Notes: generated by a model from the letters alone, not told the origin. 64,000 bases of DNA from Butyricicoccus_A sp963588905 (GCA_963588905.1 CAVAJF010000013.1:76255-140254), one strand, 5' to 3'. Positions 42,519 to 51,135 are shown, counted from the first letter of the stretch. Numbers and translations are program-made.

Positions 42519-43018
42519 CGAACCGCCTCCATTTCTTCCCGTGTCAGTTCCTGTACGGTATACGCTTGTGTCTGATCGCGTCCGATTTGATCGCGTGCAA
42601 TGACAAACAGCTGTAATTTTCCTTCTTTGGCAAATGCGCGCAGCAGCGCATCTGATTGCGTCTGTACGCGGCAATCTGCACCATTTTCATCCAGTTCCCG
42701 CGCCAGCTTGCGTGCGTATTTCTGTGCCGCCTCATCCTCCTCAGACACCGTGAGCAGCACCGTATCCGGCAAGCTGTCCTGCGCCTCTTGACCGGCAGCA
42801 AGAGCTGCTATGGACTGTTGTTCGCTGCGCTCCATGTCCTGCGACATGCCCAGCGCATAGCTATCCGCAAGTTCTGCGGTTTGCGTCTTTTTGGTTGCAC
42901 CGGACAAAACGTCCATCGCAGACGGCGGGTGCTGTAAAAACCGTCCCAGCACAAACAGGGCAAGCACCAGCACTGCCGCTATCGCAAACCGCCGTTTTCT
43001 TGTCGAATCTTCCTTCAT
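42515..43018 (-). CDS. Membrane-anchored protein with an isolated flavinylation-like SGAT motif
   Basis: A 167-residue protein. A basic start is followed by a membrane helix (about residues 11-28), then D36-V-L-S39-G-A-T42-K-K-T, which matches the D-x(2)-[ST]GAT motif where ApbE attaches FMN to a threonine in NqrC/RnfG and FMN-binding domains. The usual 80-residue domain before the motif is absent. Downstream is a Gln/Glu-rich region, then an alpha/beta segment (KLQLFVIARDQIGRDQ). It is the first gene of the fumarate reductase operon. AAGGAGG precedes the ATG. A bound flavin is inference. Confidence 0.55.
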   Translation of the reverse strand: MKEDSTRKRRFAIAAVLVLALFVLGRFLQHPPSAMDVLSGATKKTQTAELADSYALGMSQDMERSEQQSIAALAAGQEAQDSLPDTVLLTVSEEDEAAQKYARKLARELDENGADCRVQTQSDALLRAFAKEGKLQLFVIARDQIGRDQTQAYTVQELTREEMEAVR

Positions 43019-43044
43019 GCTGTCCTCCTTTTTGCTTTTCTGAG

Positions 43045-43079
43045 AAAAACAAAAAAGCACTCCATCTGGAGTGCTTTTT
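43045..43079 (-). terminator. Terminator of the tRNA operon
   Basis: AAAAAGCACTCC (43052-43063) and GGAGTGCTTTTT (43068-43079) with loop ATCT/AGAT, followed on the minus strand by TTGTTTTTC. It lies between tRNA-Val and the fumarate reductase operon. Confidence 0.9.
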
Positions 43080-43083
43080 CATC

Positions 43084-43159
43084 TGGTGGAAGTTACAGGG
43101 CTCGAACCTGTGACCCTCTGCTTGTAAGGCAGATGCTCTCCCAGCTGAGCTAAACTTCC
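43084..43159 (-). tRNA. tRNA-Val (anticodon TAC)
   Basis: A 76 nt cloverleaf including encoded CCA. Acceptor GGAAGTT/AACTTCC, D-arm GCTC..GAGC, anticodon loop CTTACAA in a TCTGC/GCAGA stem, T-arm ACAGG TTCGAGC CCTGT. Third of three tRNAs in one transcript. Confidence 0.96.
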
Positions 43160-43161
43160 AT

Positions 43162-43236
43162 TGGTGACCCGTACGAGAATCGAACTCGTGTTACCGCCGT
43201 GAAAGGGCGGTGTCTTAACCGCTTGACCAACGGGCC
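43162..43236 (-). tRNA. tRNA-Glu (anticodon TTC)
   Basis: A 75 nt cloverleaf with encoded CCA. Acceptor GGCCCGT/ACGGGTC (one G-T pair), anticodon loop CTTTCAC in an ACCGCC/GGCGGT stem, T-arm ACGAG TTCGATT CTCGT. Confidence 0.96.
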
Positions 43237-43240
43237 ATAG

Positions 43241-43317
43241 TGGTAGCGGTAATTGGACTTGAACCAATGACCTTCCGGGTATGAACCGGACGCTCTAGCC
43301 AACTAAGCTATACCGCC
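43241..43317 (-). tRNA. tRNA-Met (anticodon CAT), elongator type
   Basis: A 77 nt cloverleaf with encoded CCA. Acceptor GGCGGTA/TACCGCT, anticodon loop TTCATAC in a CCGG/CCGG-type stem, T-arm ATTGG TTCAAGT CCAAT. The first pair is not the C1:A72 mismatch of initiators, so it is elongator tRNA-Met or a tRNA-Ile2 modified by TilS. First of the operon. Confidence 0.93.
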
Positions 43318-43382
43318 ATACTATTTATTACCCTGGCTCGTTGTTTCTCTTTCGTCGTTGCCCTCGCCAGATGACGATGTTT

Positions 43383-43411
43383 ATTATATAGCCTGAGACG
43401 CCAAATGTCAA
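43383..43411 (-). promoter_or_regulatory. Strong SigA promoter of the tRNA operon
   Basis: Perfect TTGACA (43406-43411), 17 nt, perfect TATAAT (43383-43388) on the minus strand. Confidence 0.92.
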
Positions 43412-43483
43412 CACTTTTTTTGAAATTTTTTATGTTTTTTATTGTGTCATTTCAAAATTCCAAAAAAGTTGCTATTTTCCGCC

Positions 43484-44524
43484 TTAAAAGCCCATTTGAC
43501 GCGCTACAAGCAGCGGAACGGTGTAATTATCAATCAGCCGTTCGATGCGTTTTTCTCCGTCTACTTCCTCACTGAGCGACTGATAACCTTTTTTATACAG
43601 CTCTCCGCGAGAAATTTTTTTCTCGCTGTCCGCGACTTCGGTTCCCAACAAATCATTTAACTGCTCAATCTCTTCACGCGAAGCATTTTTATCACAATCG
43701 CGGGCGCGCAGATCGGTATTCGCCAATTGCAAATCCTGCATCCGCTGGATATACGCAAAATTTTCCGGGTACTTGCTGTCCAGATAGCTCTCATACAGTG
43801 CTTCGTTCCACTGGTGCGACTGCTTCAGCTCCTGCGCGGTCAGCATAAAATAATTCTGCCCGACCTTCTGTCCGCCGTCCGGAACCGGATCATCATAGGT
43901 GCAGTCGATAAAATAGGTTTCTCCATACAGACGCACCGCATTCCATGCGTGCGTCATGTCATCGTCCTCTACATAATAGACATCCAGCCCTGCGCCATCG
44001 CACATGGCCTCAAATGCCCGTGCGTAGCCCGCACACACCGCCTGCTTGTCCTGCACCGCACCTGCTGCCATCTGCGTGCGCTGCTCTCCGTTCTCCGTGT
44101 ATACGCAGGTGCGAATCAAGGTATCATGAATCGCCTGCAATTTGCCGGTAATCGTCGTCTGTCCCTCGACAGCCTTTGCCCCCAGCTTTCTGGCCGCATC
44201 CAAGCCGGCATCCTGCTCCTGCTTCTGCGGGATATTCCATGTCAGTTTGACCGCACCGCTCTGATAGGTCGCCGTCTCCAGATTGGACAGATACGGTTCT
44301 CCCGCCTGCAACAGATGATAGACTTCCAGTTCAGAGATTTCTTTGCTGTGAAACATCAGACTGTTCTGTCCTGCCTGATACGATGCCGCGAGGTCATCCG
44401 CTGCTTGCAGACTGGTTTCCGCCAACGAGACATCCTGTTTTGCCGGCAGCTTCCAGCGCAAAAAAGCCAGAAGGGCAGCGACAATGCATATGATCGCTCC
44501 CCATTTGACGAGTTTTCTCCGCAT
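43484..44524 (-). CDS. Membrane-anchored transglutaminase-like protein
   Basis: A 346-residue protein with one N-terminal membrane helix (about residues 8-23) and an outer transglutaminase/protease-like core. The catalytic triad is visible: Cys in KQAVCAGYARAF, His in DDMTHAWNAV and Asp in YFIDCTYDDP. Such clostridial proteins are probably wall-associated proteases or peptide crosslinkers. The C-terminal 90 residues are Glu/Lys-rich and helical. It lies 36 nt after prmA, so is probably cotranscribed. Confidence 0.82.
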   Translation of the reverse strand: MRRKLVKWGAIICIVAALLAFLRWKLPAKQDVSLAETSLQAADDLAASYQAGQNSLMFHSKEISELEVYHLLQAGEPYLSNLETATYQSGAVKLTWNIPQKQEQDAGLDAARKLGAKAVEGQTTITGKLQAIHDTLIRTCVYTENGEQRTQMAAGAVQDKQAVCAGYARAFEAMCDGAGLDVYYVEDDDMTHAWNAVRLYGETYFIDCTYDDPVPDGGQKVGQNYFMLTAQELKQSHQWNEALYESYLDSKYPENFAYIQRMQDLQLANTDLRARDCDKNASREEIEQLNDLLGTEVADSEKKISRGELYKKGYQSLSEEVDGEKRIERLIDNYTVPLLVARQMGF

Positions 44525-44560
44525 AATCTCTGCCCTCCGTTATCATTCTTATGATTTATG

Positions 44561-45526
44561 TTATGCCTGATGCAGCGTCATAGCTACCCAATCGCCGGAC
44601 TGATCGCGGCGATCCAGCACAAAACCTGCGCCAAGCAGCGACTCCTGCACTTCATCCGCACGCGGCGCGATGATACCGGATACAATCAGGGTGCCCTCCG
44701 GTTTGAGCTTGCTCTTCAGGATGTTCTGCATTCCCATGATGACATCCGCCACGATATTGGCAACGATAATATCATAGTCCGCGCCGATGCGCGCAGACAG
44801 CTCTGTATCGCCAATGACATCGCCAACACCGGTATGCAGCGCAAAGCCGTTTTTCTCTGCATTTTCCGCCGCAATGCGTACCGCATTGGGGTCAATATCT
44901 ACCGCAGTCACATCCTCTGCTCCGAGCATGTGTGCCGCCACAGACAAAATGCCGCTGCCGCAGCCCATATCGAGCAGGCGGTCTCCCTGTTTGACCAGAC
45001 GCTCCAGCTCACAGATGCACAGCTGTGTCGTGTTATGCGTGCCGGTGCCAAAGCTGGAAGACGGGTCAATTTCCAGAATTCTGCGGCCTTCCTCCGGTTC
45101 GCATTCCTCCCAAGACGGCTTGATGAGGAAGGTTTCACCGACACGGAACGGCTTAAAATACTGCTTCCAGTTGTTCTCCCAATCCTCCTGACGGATGGAC
45201 GCCAGCTCAGCCACACAGCGGCCAAATGCCTTTTCCGTGTCGCGGGCACGCAGCTCTGCCAGACCTGCATTGACCTGCGCGAGCATTTCTGCGCCCGCCG
45301 GGCTGTCCTCCACGTAGATCTTCACGTTGGTCTCTGCATCCTTCTTTTCCTGCGACAGCTTTTCGTCCACATAGTCCCAGTATATCTCGGTATCGTGCAG
45401 AAAATCCTCGAAATCCTGTGCGTCTTCAATGACAAATCCATCAATGCCCAAATCCATCAGCATACCGGTCACTGCGTCAATGCCGGTGGTAGATGTCCAA
45501 ATGGTCACTTCTGTCCAGTTATTCAT
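44561..45526 (-). CDS. prmA: Ribosomal protein L11 methyltransferase
   Basis: Methylates ribosomal protein L11 with SAM; 321 residues. The N-terminal substrate-recognition domain is followed by the Rossmann motif LLDMGCGSGILSVAAHMLGAEDVTAVDIDPNAV and the catalytic-site DIIVANIVADVI. The segment SSFGTGTHNTTQLC is the family signature. It lies 65 nt after the HMT-like gene. Confidence 0.95.
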   Translation of the reverse strand: MNNWTEVTIWTSTTGIDAVTGMLMDLGIDGFVIEDAQDFEDFLHDTEIYWDYVDEKLSQEKKDAETNVKIYVEDSPAGAEMLAQVNAGLAELRARDTEKAFGRCVAELASIRQEDWENNWKQYFKPFRVGETFLIKPSWEECEPEEGRRILEIDPSSSFGTGTHNTTQLCICELERLVKQGDRLLDMGCGSGILSVAAHMLGAEDVTAVDIDPNAVRIAAENAEKNGFALHTGVGDVIGDTELSARIGADYDIIVANIVADVIMGMQNILKSKLKPEGTLIVSGIIAPRADEVQESLLGAGFVLDRRDQSGDWVAMTLHQA

Positions 45527-45591
45527 GCATTCTCCTCCTGATTTCTAAAAAGCGCAGACAGGGAAAGCCCCCATCTGCGCTTTCACATATC

Positions 45592-46626
45592 TTACAAAGA
45601 TACCATGCCATAGTGCCGGCGAAAATAATCCAATGTATCTTCGTCCAGCTCCCACGTTCCATCATACAGCGCAATGCCGTCAAACACGCGCAGTGCCTCT
45701 TCCAACAGCTCCGGATCCTCCGCTTCAAGACAGACCGGCCGATTGAGCATTACCTGGCTCTCCGCGAGCAGCTGCACATCATATGGCGTGCTGATCTCCA
45801 GCTTGAGCGCTCCAGACCATTGATCTTCCAGTTCCAGCAGCGTCTCGCCAAAATGATCCTCCAAATCAATCGGATCGGAAATATCGATCGTCGCATCGAC
45901 AAAATGCACATGCTCGCCCACCGGCGCAAGAATATAATCCTCATCTGCCTCTGGCTCATTGGCTCCATCACAGACCGGCACACGGCGCAAAATGCGCTCG
46001 ATGTTGTTTTCCTCACTCGTGTGATAAAATTCCACACTTTCGAGATGCTGCATCTGATCCAGCTCATGCGGCTCAACAGAGACACCGAGCGCGACATTCG
46101 CATACGGTGCCAGCTCTTCAATGGCATCATCGACATCCGCCGGTTCACCGGCGAGAATGATGCCAGCGACACCGATGCGCTGCAAAATACCCATCACGGC
46201 CAGCGCCGAAGAATTATCCGCCGTGCGTCTGTCCTCATCGACAGGAATCTCTACCAGAATGCCCAGACCGCACTGATCCGTCACGGCTAGCACAGCCGCA
46301 CGCAAAACGTGCAGGTTCTGCCGCATCCGCAGATAAATAAAGTCTGCTTCTTCATGCGTTGCCCGGCTGACGATGTTTTTGAATCGTCCAATCAGTCGCT
46401 CTGACGGCCATTCCGCACCGATGTCCTCTTCCGGATTCCAGCCGTCTGCGTTGACAAGCATACCGACCGGTCTGCCGCCCGCGTGGCTCTTGACTGCCGG
46501 AATGCTCATGGCATCCGGCACGACAATCGCACTGGCACGACAGGTATTCCAGTCCACAGACATCATCTGCGACGGGTGTTCTACTGTTACAATAACTTCC
46601 CCACTACATAAAGGAACGGGTTCCAT
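45592..46626 (-). CDS. Degenerate homocysteine S-methyltransferase-like protein
   Basis: A 344-residue cytosolic protein. Residues about 70-180 (ADFIYLRMRQNLHVLRAAVLAVTDQ, then DEDRRTADNSSALAVMGILQRIGVAGIIL) resemble the middle of homocysteine methyltransferase barrels, where the family has E-T-x-D..E-x-K-A-A-x-L-A, then GRT-x-TGT and A-x-G-x-NC. The zinc-binding cysteines (GxNC and GGCC) are absent: the first site reads GIILAGEP. It is acidic, with a separate C-terminal domain. It is therefore probably catalytically dead or repurposed. The match is by eye and not secure. AAGGAGA precedes the ATG; it lies between argS and prmA. Confidence 0.45.
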   Translation of the reverse strand: MEPVPLCSGEVIVTVEHPSQMMSVDWNTCRASAIVVPDAMSIPAVKSHAGGRPVGMLVNADGWNPEEDIGAEWPSERLIGRFKNIVSRATHEEADFIYLRMRQNLHVLRAAVLAVTDQCGLGILVEIPVDEDRRTADNSSALAVMGILQRIGVAGIILAGEPADVDDAIEELAPYANVALGVSVEPHELDQMQHLESVEFYHTSEENNIERILRRVPVCDGANEPEADEDYILAPVGEHVHFVDATIDISDPIDLEDHFGETLLELEDQWSGALKLEISTPYDVQLLAESQVMLNRPVCLEAEDPELLEEALRVFDGIALYDGTWELDEDTLDYFRRHYGMVSL

Positions 46627-46655
46627 GTTCTCTCCTTCTGCCTCTATCAGGCGAT

Positions 46656-48344
46656 TTACATATGTTCCGGTGCTTCTACACCGATCATTGTCAGTACATT
46701 ATAGATAGTCTGGCGTGCAGCGCGGCACAGAACCAGACGAGCGTCACGCACTTCATCCTCTGCTTCCTTGATGCGGCAAGCATTATAGAAGCGGTGGAAC
46801 TGTGCACACAGTGCAACGGCGTACTTGTTCAGACGGGACGGGTCGCGGTCAGCAGCTGCGCCGATAATTTCCTCCGGCAGCAGGCTGATCTGCTTGACCA
46901 GTGCCAGCTCTTCCTCTTCGCTCAGAACCGTCAGATCTGCCTGTTCCGGTACCTTTACGCCCTCTTCTTCCATCTTGCGCAGCAGGCTGCAAATACGCGC
47001 ATGGGCATACTGGCAGTAGTACAGCGGATTGTCGCTGTCCTGCTTGACAGCCAGATCCAGATCAAATTCCATCTGGGTCTCTGCAGCACGAGAGTTGAAG
47101 AAGTAACGCGCTGCATCTACCGGAATCTCATCCAGCAGATCACTCAGCGTCAGGCTCTTGCCGGTACGCTTGGACATACGAACGACTTCGCCGCCCTGCA
47201 TCATGCGAACCAGCTGCATGAGCACGATTTCCAGACGATGGCTGCCGTCCAGCCCCAGTGCATCCAGTGCGCTCTGGAGACGATGCACATGACCGTGATG
47301 GTCTGCGCCCCAGATGTTGATGACACGGTCAAAGCCGCGCTTCTCGAACTTATTTCTATGATATGCAATGTCTGCGGCAAAATAGGTATAGAAACCGTTT
47401 GCGCGGCGCAGGACATCGTCCTTTTCGCAGCCAAAATCGGTGGAACGCAGCCACAGTGCGCCTTCCTTTTCGTAGGTTGCGCCCTTATCTGCCAGCATCT
47501 TGACCGTTTCTTCGACATAGCCGGAAGAATGCAGGCCGCTCTCACGGAACCATACGTCATAATGAATCTTATACCGCTCCAGATCGCGCTGCATCCGCGC
47601 AATGTTGGTCGGCAGACCGTACTCCACGATGACCTTGCGGCGCTCCTCGCCGGACATGTCGAGCAGCTTATCGCCGTGCATCTGAATCAGGTCAGCAGCC
47701 AGCTCCTTGATGTCTGCGCCCTGATACCAGCTCGGATCAAACTCGATGGCATCTTCGCCCTTGAGCTGCTGGATATAGCGTCCTTCCACGGAGTGTGCGA
47801 ACTTGTCTACCTGATTGCCTGCGTCATTGATATAGAACTCACGGGTGACATCGTGACCTGCCCATGTCAGAACCTCTGCCAGACAGTCGCCCAGCACGCC
47901 GCCGCGGGCATTGCCCATATGCATCGGGCCGGTCGGGTTGGCAGAAACGAATTCTACCATGATCTTTTCCGGATGCTCAGCCTTGGTCTTGCCGTAATCC
48001 TTGCCCATCTGTGCAACCAGCGCGATGGCATCTGCATACCACTTCTTACCGAGACGGAAGTTCAGGAAGCCCGGGCCTGCGATGGAGATCTCTTCAAAAT
48101 ACGTATTGTCCAGCGAAACATGTGCCGTAATGCTCTCGGCAATCTTTCGCGGTGCCATGTGCAGCGGACGCGCGCACTGCATGGCAAAAGAGGATGCATA
48201 GTCGCCGTTCTTGGTGTCCTTCGGAATCTCAACAGCAACAGCCGGAACCTCTGCTTCCGGAAGCTCGCCAGCCTGCACTGCTGCGTGATATGCGTTCAGG
48301 ACAGCCTCTGCCGCCTGCTTCTTTGCCTGTTCGATTAAATTCAT
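46656..48344 (-). CDS. argS: Arginyl-tRNA synthetase
   Basis: A class I synthetase of 562 residues. The HIGH motif is in EFVSANPTGPMHMGNARGGVLGD and the KMSKS equivalent is RMSKRTGKSLTLSDLLDEI. The Arg-tRNA-specific N-terminal Add-1 domain (1-110) and C-terminal DALR anticodon domain, ending VLTMIGVEAPEHM, are present. Confidence 0.98.
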   Translation of the reverse strand: MNLIEQAKKQAAEAVLNAYHAAVQAGELPEAEVPAVAVEIPKDTKNGDYASSFAMQCARPLHMAPRKIAESITAHVSLDNTYFEEISIAGPGFLNFRLGKKWYADAIALVAQMGKDYGKTKAEHPEKIMVEFVSANPTGPMHMGNARGGVLGDCLAEVLTWAGHDVTREFYINDAGNQVDKFAHSVEGRYIQQLKGEDAIEFDPSWYQGADIKELAADLIQMHGDKLLDMSGEERRKVIVEYGLPTNIARMQRDLERYKIHYDVWFRESGLHSSGYVEETVKMLADKGATYEKEGALWLRSTDFGCEKDDVLRRANGFYTYFAADIAYHRNKFEKRGFDRVINIWGADHHGHVHRLQSALDALGLDGSHRLEIVLMQLVRMMQGGEVVRMSKRTGKSLTLSDLLDEIPVDAARYFFNSRAAETQMEFDLDLAVKQDSDNPLYYCQYAHARICSLLRKMEEEGVKVPEQADLTVLSEEEELALVKQISLLPEEIIGAAADRDPSRLNKYAVALCAQFHRFYNACRIKEAEDEVRDARLVLCRAARQTIYNVLTMIGVEAPEHM

Positions 48345-48389
48345 ATCATCGTGCCTTTCTTGTTTGGTTTCTATCCTATCAAAGGCGCC

Positions 48390-48411
48390 TAAAAAGCGCC
48401 CGAAACGGGCG
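48390..48411 (-). terminator. Terminator of the ddl-murI-DUF1934 operon
   Basis: CGCCCG (48406-48411 complement) and CGGGCG (48397-48402 complement) with TTT loop, followed on the minus strand by CTTTTTAGG. It lies between the DUF1934 gene and argS. Confidence 0.7.
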
Positions 48412-48443
48412 AAAACGCAAAATTTCCGCCCGTCACTCGTTTT

Positions 48444-48902
48444 TTACTGCATATTGCCGGTTGGTGTCACTGCCATTTCAAAGCGGTGTGTACCGGCAAG
48501 ATTGGAATCAATCTCCACGGTGTAGTCGATGGACAAGCTGCCGCCGTTCTCACCGATATTGTTAATGAGCTGGGAAGTATGGGTCGAAACAGCCAGCGAG
48601 CCCACCTCTGTCTGATACAGACCAACATGCCGCTTGTGTTCCGCAAACAGCATCTGTGCCGGATGCGTGCCCGTGCGGGTCATTGTCACCTGTCTGTCCT
48701 CCAGCTTGAGCGTCGTGCGTGTGCCTTCCATGCCGGTCAGCTCACTCTCCTCATAAGAGATAAAGTATTTGCCGTTGCGGCGGTATAAGCGTCCCGCCGT
48801 AATCAGGTTGATGTTATCCGGCTCGCAGCCCTCAAAGTTCTGCTTGCTCGCAATGGTAATGATGACGTCTTTTTTCAAGGATGTATTCGACTTGGTTTCC
48901 AT
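48444..48902 (-). CDS. DUF1934 (YwiB-like) beta-barrel protein
   Basis: A 152-residue protein resembling the YwiB/DUF1934 calycin-like family. The pattern KDVIITIASKQNFEG near the start, YRRNGKYFISYEESELTGMEGTRTTLKLED in the middle and SLSIDYTVEIDSNLAGTHRFEM at the end fit. Function is unknown; in Firmicutes it is often near argS, as here. The ATG at 48902 has GAGG upstream; an ATG at 48923 would overlap murI and cannot be excluded. Confidence 0.78.
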   Translation of the reverse strand: METKSNTSLKKDVIITIASKQNFEGCEPDNINLITAGRLYRRNGKYFISYEESELTGMEGTRTTLKLEDRQVTMTRTGTHPAQMLFAEHKRHVGLYQTEVGSLAVSTHTSQLINNIGENGGSLSIDYTVEIDSNLAGTHRFEMAVTPTGNMQ

Positions 48903-48912
48903 GCCGTCCGCC

Positions 48913-49722
48913 TCACTTTCCATATGCCGTGATGTCAACGAGCTGTGCGTGCACACCTGCCGGTTCTCCCAGGAACATCTCTGCGTGCTCGTCAAAGCTG
49001 TCAATATCATCCGAAACAAAATATTCTGTGTTTCCGGTGCGCTCCTCCGCGCGGTCGATAAACGTCTTGACATAATCTGCCGCTTCTGCACCGACATCAA
49101 TGAGTGTCACCTTGTCCCCCATAAATTGGTGGATGGCTGCACGCAGCAGCGGGAAATGGGTACAGCCAAGAATCAGCGTGTCCACGCCAAAGTTCTTAAT
49201 ATCTGTGAGATACTCTTCTACAATCATCTGTACCACTTTATCGTCCGGAGAAAACCGTCCGTTTTCTACCAGCGGAACAAACAGCGGGCAAGCTCGAGCA
49301 ATTGTCTCAATACCCGGACGCTGGGTGTGCAGGCGCGCTTCATATGAACCGCTCTGAATTGTGCCGCGCGTACCAATGATGCCCACGCGGTCATTCTTGG
49401 TATACTTGAGTGCCGCATGACATGCCGGCTTGACGACGCCGATCATTGGCAGGGTATTTTCTCCCTTGACGACATCCAGCGCCACCGAGCTGACCGTGCC
49501 GCAGGCAACGACAATTGCCTTAATATCATGCTGCATCAAAAACGCCGTATCCTGACGGGTATAGTTGATAATGGTCTGGCGTCCGCGCGAGCCATACGGC
49601 ACACGACCGGTATCGCCAAAATAAATAATATCTTCGTTGGGCATGACGCGATGCAACTGGCGAACAGCTGTCAGACCACCCAAACCGGAATCAAACACAC
49701 CGATCGCTCTATTATCCATCAT
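48913..49722 (-). CDS. murI: Glutamate racemase
   Basis: Makes D-glutamate for peptidoglycan; 269 residues. The two catalytic cysteines are in IVVACGTVSS and LILGCTHFPLL; GVFDSGLGGLTAVRQL and FGDTGRVPYGSRG are family signatures. The start (two adjacent ATGs at 49722 and 49719) follows GGAGCGGT and overlaps the end of ddl by 8-11 nt, so both are translated from one mRNA. Confidence 0.96.
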   Translation of the reverse strand: MMDNRAIGVFDSGLGGLTAVRQLHRVMPNEDIIYFGDTGRVPYGSRGRQTIINYTRQDTAFLMQHDIKAIVVACGTVSSVALDVVKGENTLPMIGVVKPACHAALKYTKNDRVGIIGTRGTIQSGSYEARLHTQRPGIETIARACPLFVPLVENGRFSPDDKVVQMIVEEYLTDIKNFGVDTLILGCTHFPLLRAAIHQFMGDKVTLIDVGAEAADYVKTFIDRAEERTGNTEYFVSDDIDSFDEHAEMFLGEPAGVHAQLVDITAYGK

Positions 49723-50791
49723 ACCGCTCCATTGCAAAAGAAATCAGTCGATCAATGAGATCTGCATACGCAAGACCCATGTGCTCCTGCAGCTTCGGAT
49801 ACATGCTGATGCTCGTGAAGCCCGGAATGGTATTGATCTCATTGAATACGATTTCGTCATCTGCATAGGTGCAGAAGAAGTCTACGCGGGACAGTCCCTT
49901 GCAGCCCAGCGCACGATAGACGCGAATGGCATCTTCACGAACCGTTTGCATTGCCTTCTCGCTGATGTGCGCCGGAATGTACAGACCGGATGTGCCGTCC
50001 ACATATTTTGCCTCAAAGGTATAAAATTCCTGACTCGGTGCAATCTCACCGGCAAATGTCGCGGTTGGCTCGTCATTTCCGAGCACGGCGACTTCAATTT
50101 CGTGGCCGTCAATAAACTCTTCGATCAGAACCTTGGCATCATACTTGAATGCCTCTGCCAGACCAGCCTTGAGCGATGCACGGTCTGTCGCCTTGGATAC
50201 ACCGACGGAAGAGCCTTCGCTGCACGGCTTGACAAATACCGGATAGGAGCCCAGCTTTTCCTCTGCCAGAGCACACTCGGCATCGGCATCCTTTTCAAAC
50301 GCGTGCTTGCGTGCCAGATAGAACGCAGCCTGACGCACGCCTTCCTGTTCCACAACAACCTTTGTCAGGCTCTTATCCATGGAGCAAGCGGATGCTGCAA
50401 CACCCGGTCCGACATACGGAATATGTGCCAGCTCCAACAGACCCTGAATGGTTCCGTCTTCGCCGCCAATGCCGTGCATCACCGGAAATACGCAGTCTGC
50501 GTGAATCACCTCTGTGCCGCTGTCGCGCATAACGATCAGGCCATGTGTTTTTCTGTCCGGAGACAGAACTGCCGGCACCGACTTGTCGTTTTGTTCCCAT
50601 GTATCATGCTCGATGCTGTCAAAGTCCTCAGACTCGATCAGACGCCAAGCACCGTCGCGGGTGATGCCGACCGGATAAATCGTATATTTTTCCTTGTCTA
50701 TATTTCGCAGAATAGATGCTGCTGAAATACAGGAAATTGGGTGCTCAGAGGACACGCCGCCAAACACCACAATCACGTTCAGTTTATTCAT
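49712..50791 (-). CDS. ddl: D-alanine--D-alanine ligase
   Basis: An ATP-grasp enzyme of 359 residues making D-Ala-D-Ala for the cell wall. FGGVSSEHPISCISAASI is the N-terminal signature; VFPVMHGIGGEDGTIQGLLEL, KPCSEGSSVGVSKA and the C-terminal metal site VFNEINTIPGFTSISMYPKL are intact. It is the first gene of ddl-murI-DUF1934, transcribed from a promoter about 310 nt upstream. Confidence 0.96.
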   Translation of the reverse strand: MNKLNVIVVFGGVSSEHPISCISAASILRNIDKEKYTIYPVGITRDGAWRLIESEDFDSIEHDTWEQNDKSVPAVLSPDRKTHGLIVMRDSGTEVIHADCVFPVMHGIGGEDGTIQGLLELAHIPYVGPGVAASACSMDKSLTKVVVEQEGVRQAAFYLARKHAFEKDADAECALAEEKLGSYPVFVKPCSEGSSVGVSKATDRASLKAGLAEAFKYDAKVLIEEFIDGHEIEVAVLGNDEPTATFAGEIAPSQEFYTFEAKYVDGTSGLYIPAHISEKAMQTVREDAIRVYRALGCKGLSRVDFFCTYADDEIVFNEINTIPGFTSISMYPKLQEHMGLAYADLIDRLISFAMERYDG

Positions 50792-51100
50792 AAAATCAAG
50801 AACCTCTGTATCTTAAAGTCATCGGGCATATGCCCATGATTGTATTCTGTTCTATTATACGTCAAATGCAGCGCATATGCGAGAAGAAAAGGAAACAAAT
50901 TTATGAAAATTCCGCGAGTTGTTTTCCACAACTTGCCGATAGTTCACCCGCTGCGTGTCTGTGGACACAAAAACAGGCCATGCCGATGCCAAGCTATTTT
51001 CGCTCCGCCGCACAGCCAATTCTGCCCGTTAATTTTATATATAATTCGTTATAATTTTTAAAACAATCACAACACGTATACATGTTTTTGTGCCCTCAGT
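50792..51100 (-). promoter_or_regulatory. Long 5' leader of ddl
   Basis: About 300 nt without a gene between the promoter at 51107 and the ddl start. It holds two GCATATGC palindromes (GGGCATATGCCC at 50824-50835 and GCATATGC near 50873-50880). It also holds a TATAAT (minus strand, near 50855) with no good -35, and a short minus ORF beginning ATG-TAT-ACG near 51082 that would encode a 29-residue Cys-containing peptide (MYTCCDCFKNYNELYIKL...) after GAGGG. A plus-strand ORF of 52 codons starting near 50903 lacks a good ribosome binding site. Confidence 0.4.
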
Positions 51101-51106
51101 GCTTAT

Positions 51107-51135
51107 AGTATAGCACGGTTGTTACAAAAAATCAA
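51107..51135 (-). promoter_or_regulatory. SigA promoter for the ddl-murI operon
   Basis: TTGATT (51130-51135), 17 nt, TATACT (51107-51112) on the minus strand; the -10 lies in the context CCGTGCTATACT. Confidence 0.7.

Noticed and set aside
46662..48338. 558-codon plus-strand ORF opposite argS
   Set aside because: argS is intact on the minus strand with all class I motifs; the antisense ORF lacks a start site and recognisable motifs.
50903..51061. 52-codon plus ORF (MKIPRVVFHNLPIVHP...)
   Set aside because: It lies antisense to the probable ddl leader, lacks a convincing promoter and has only a weak GGAAAC upstream of the ATG.
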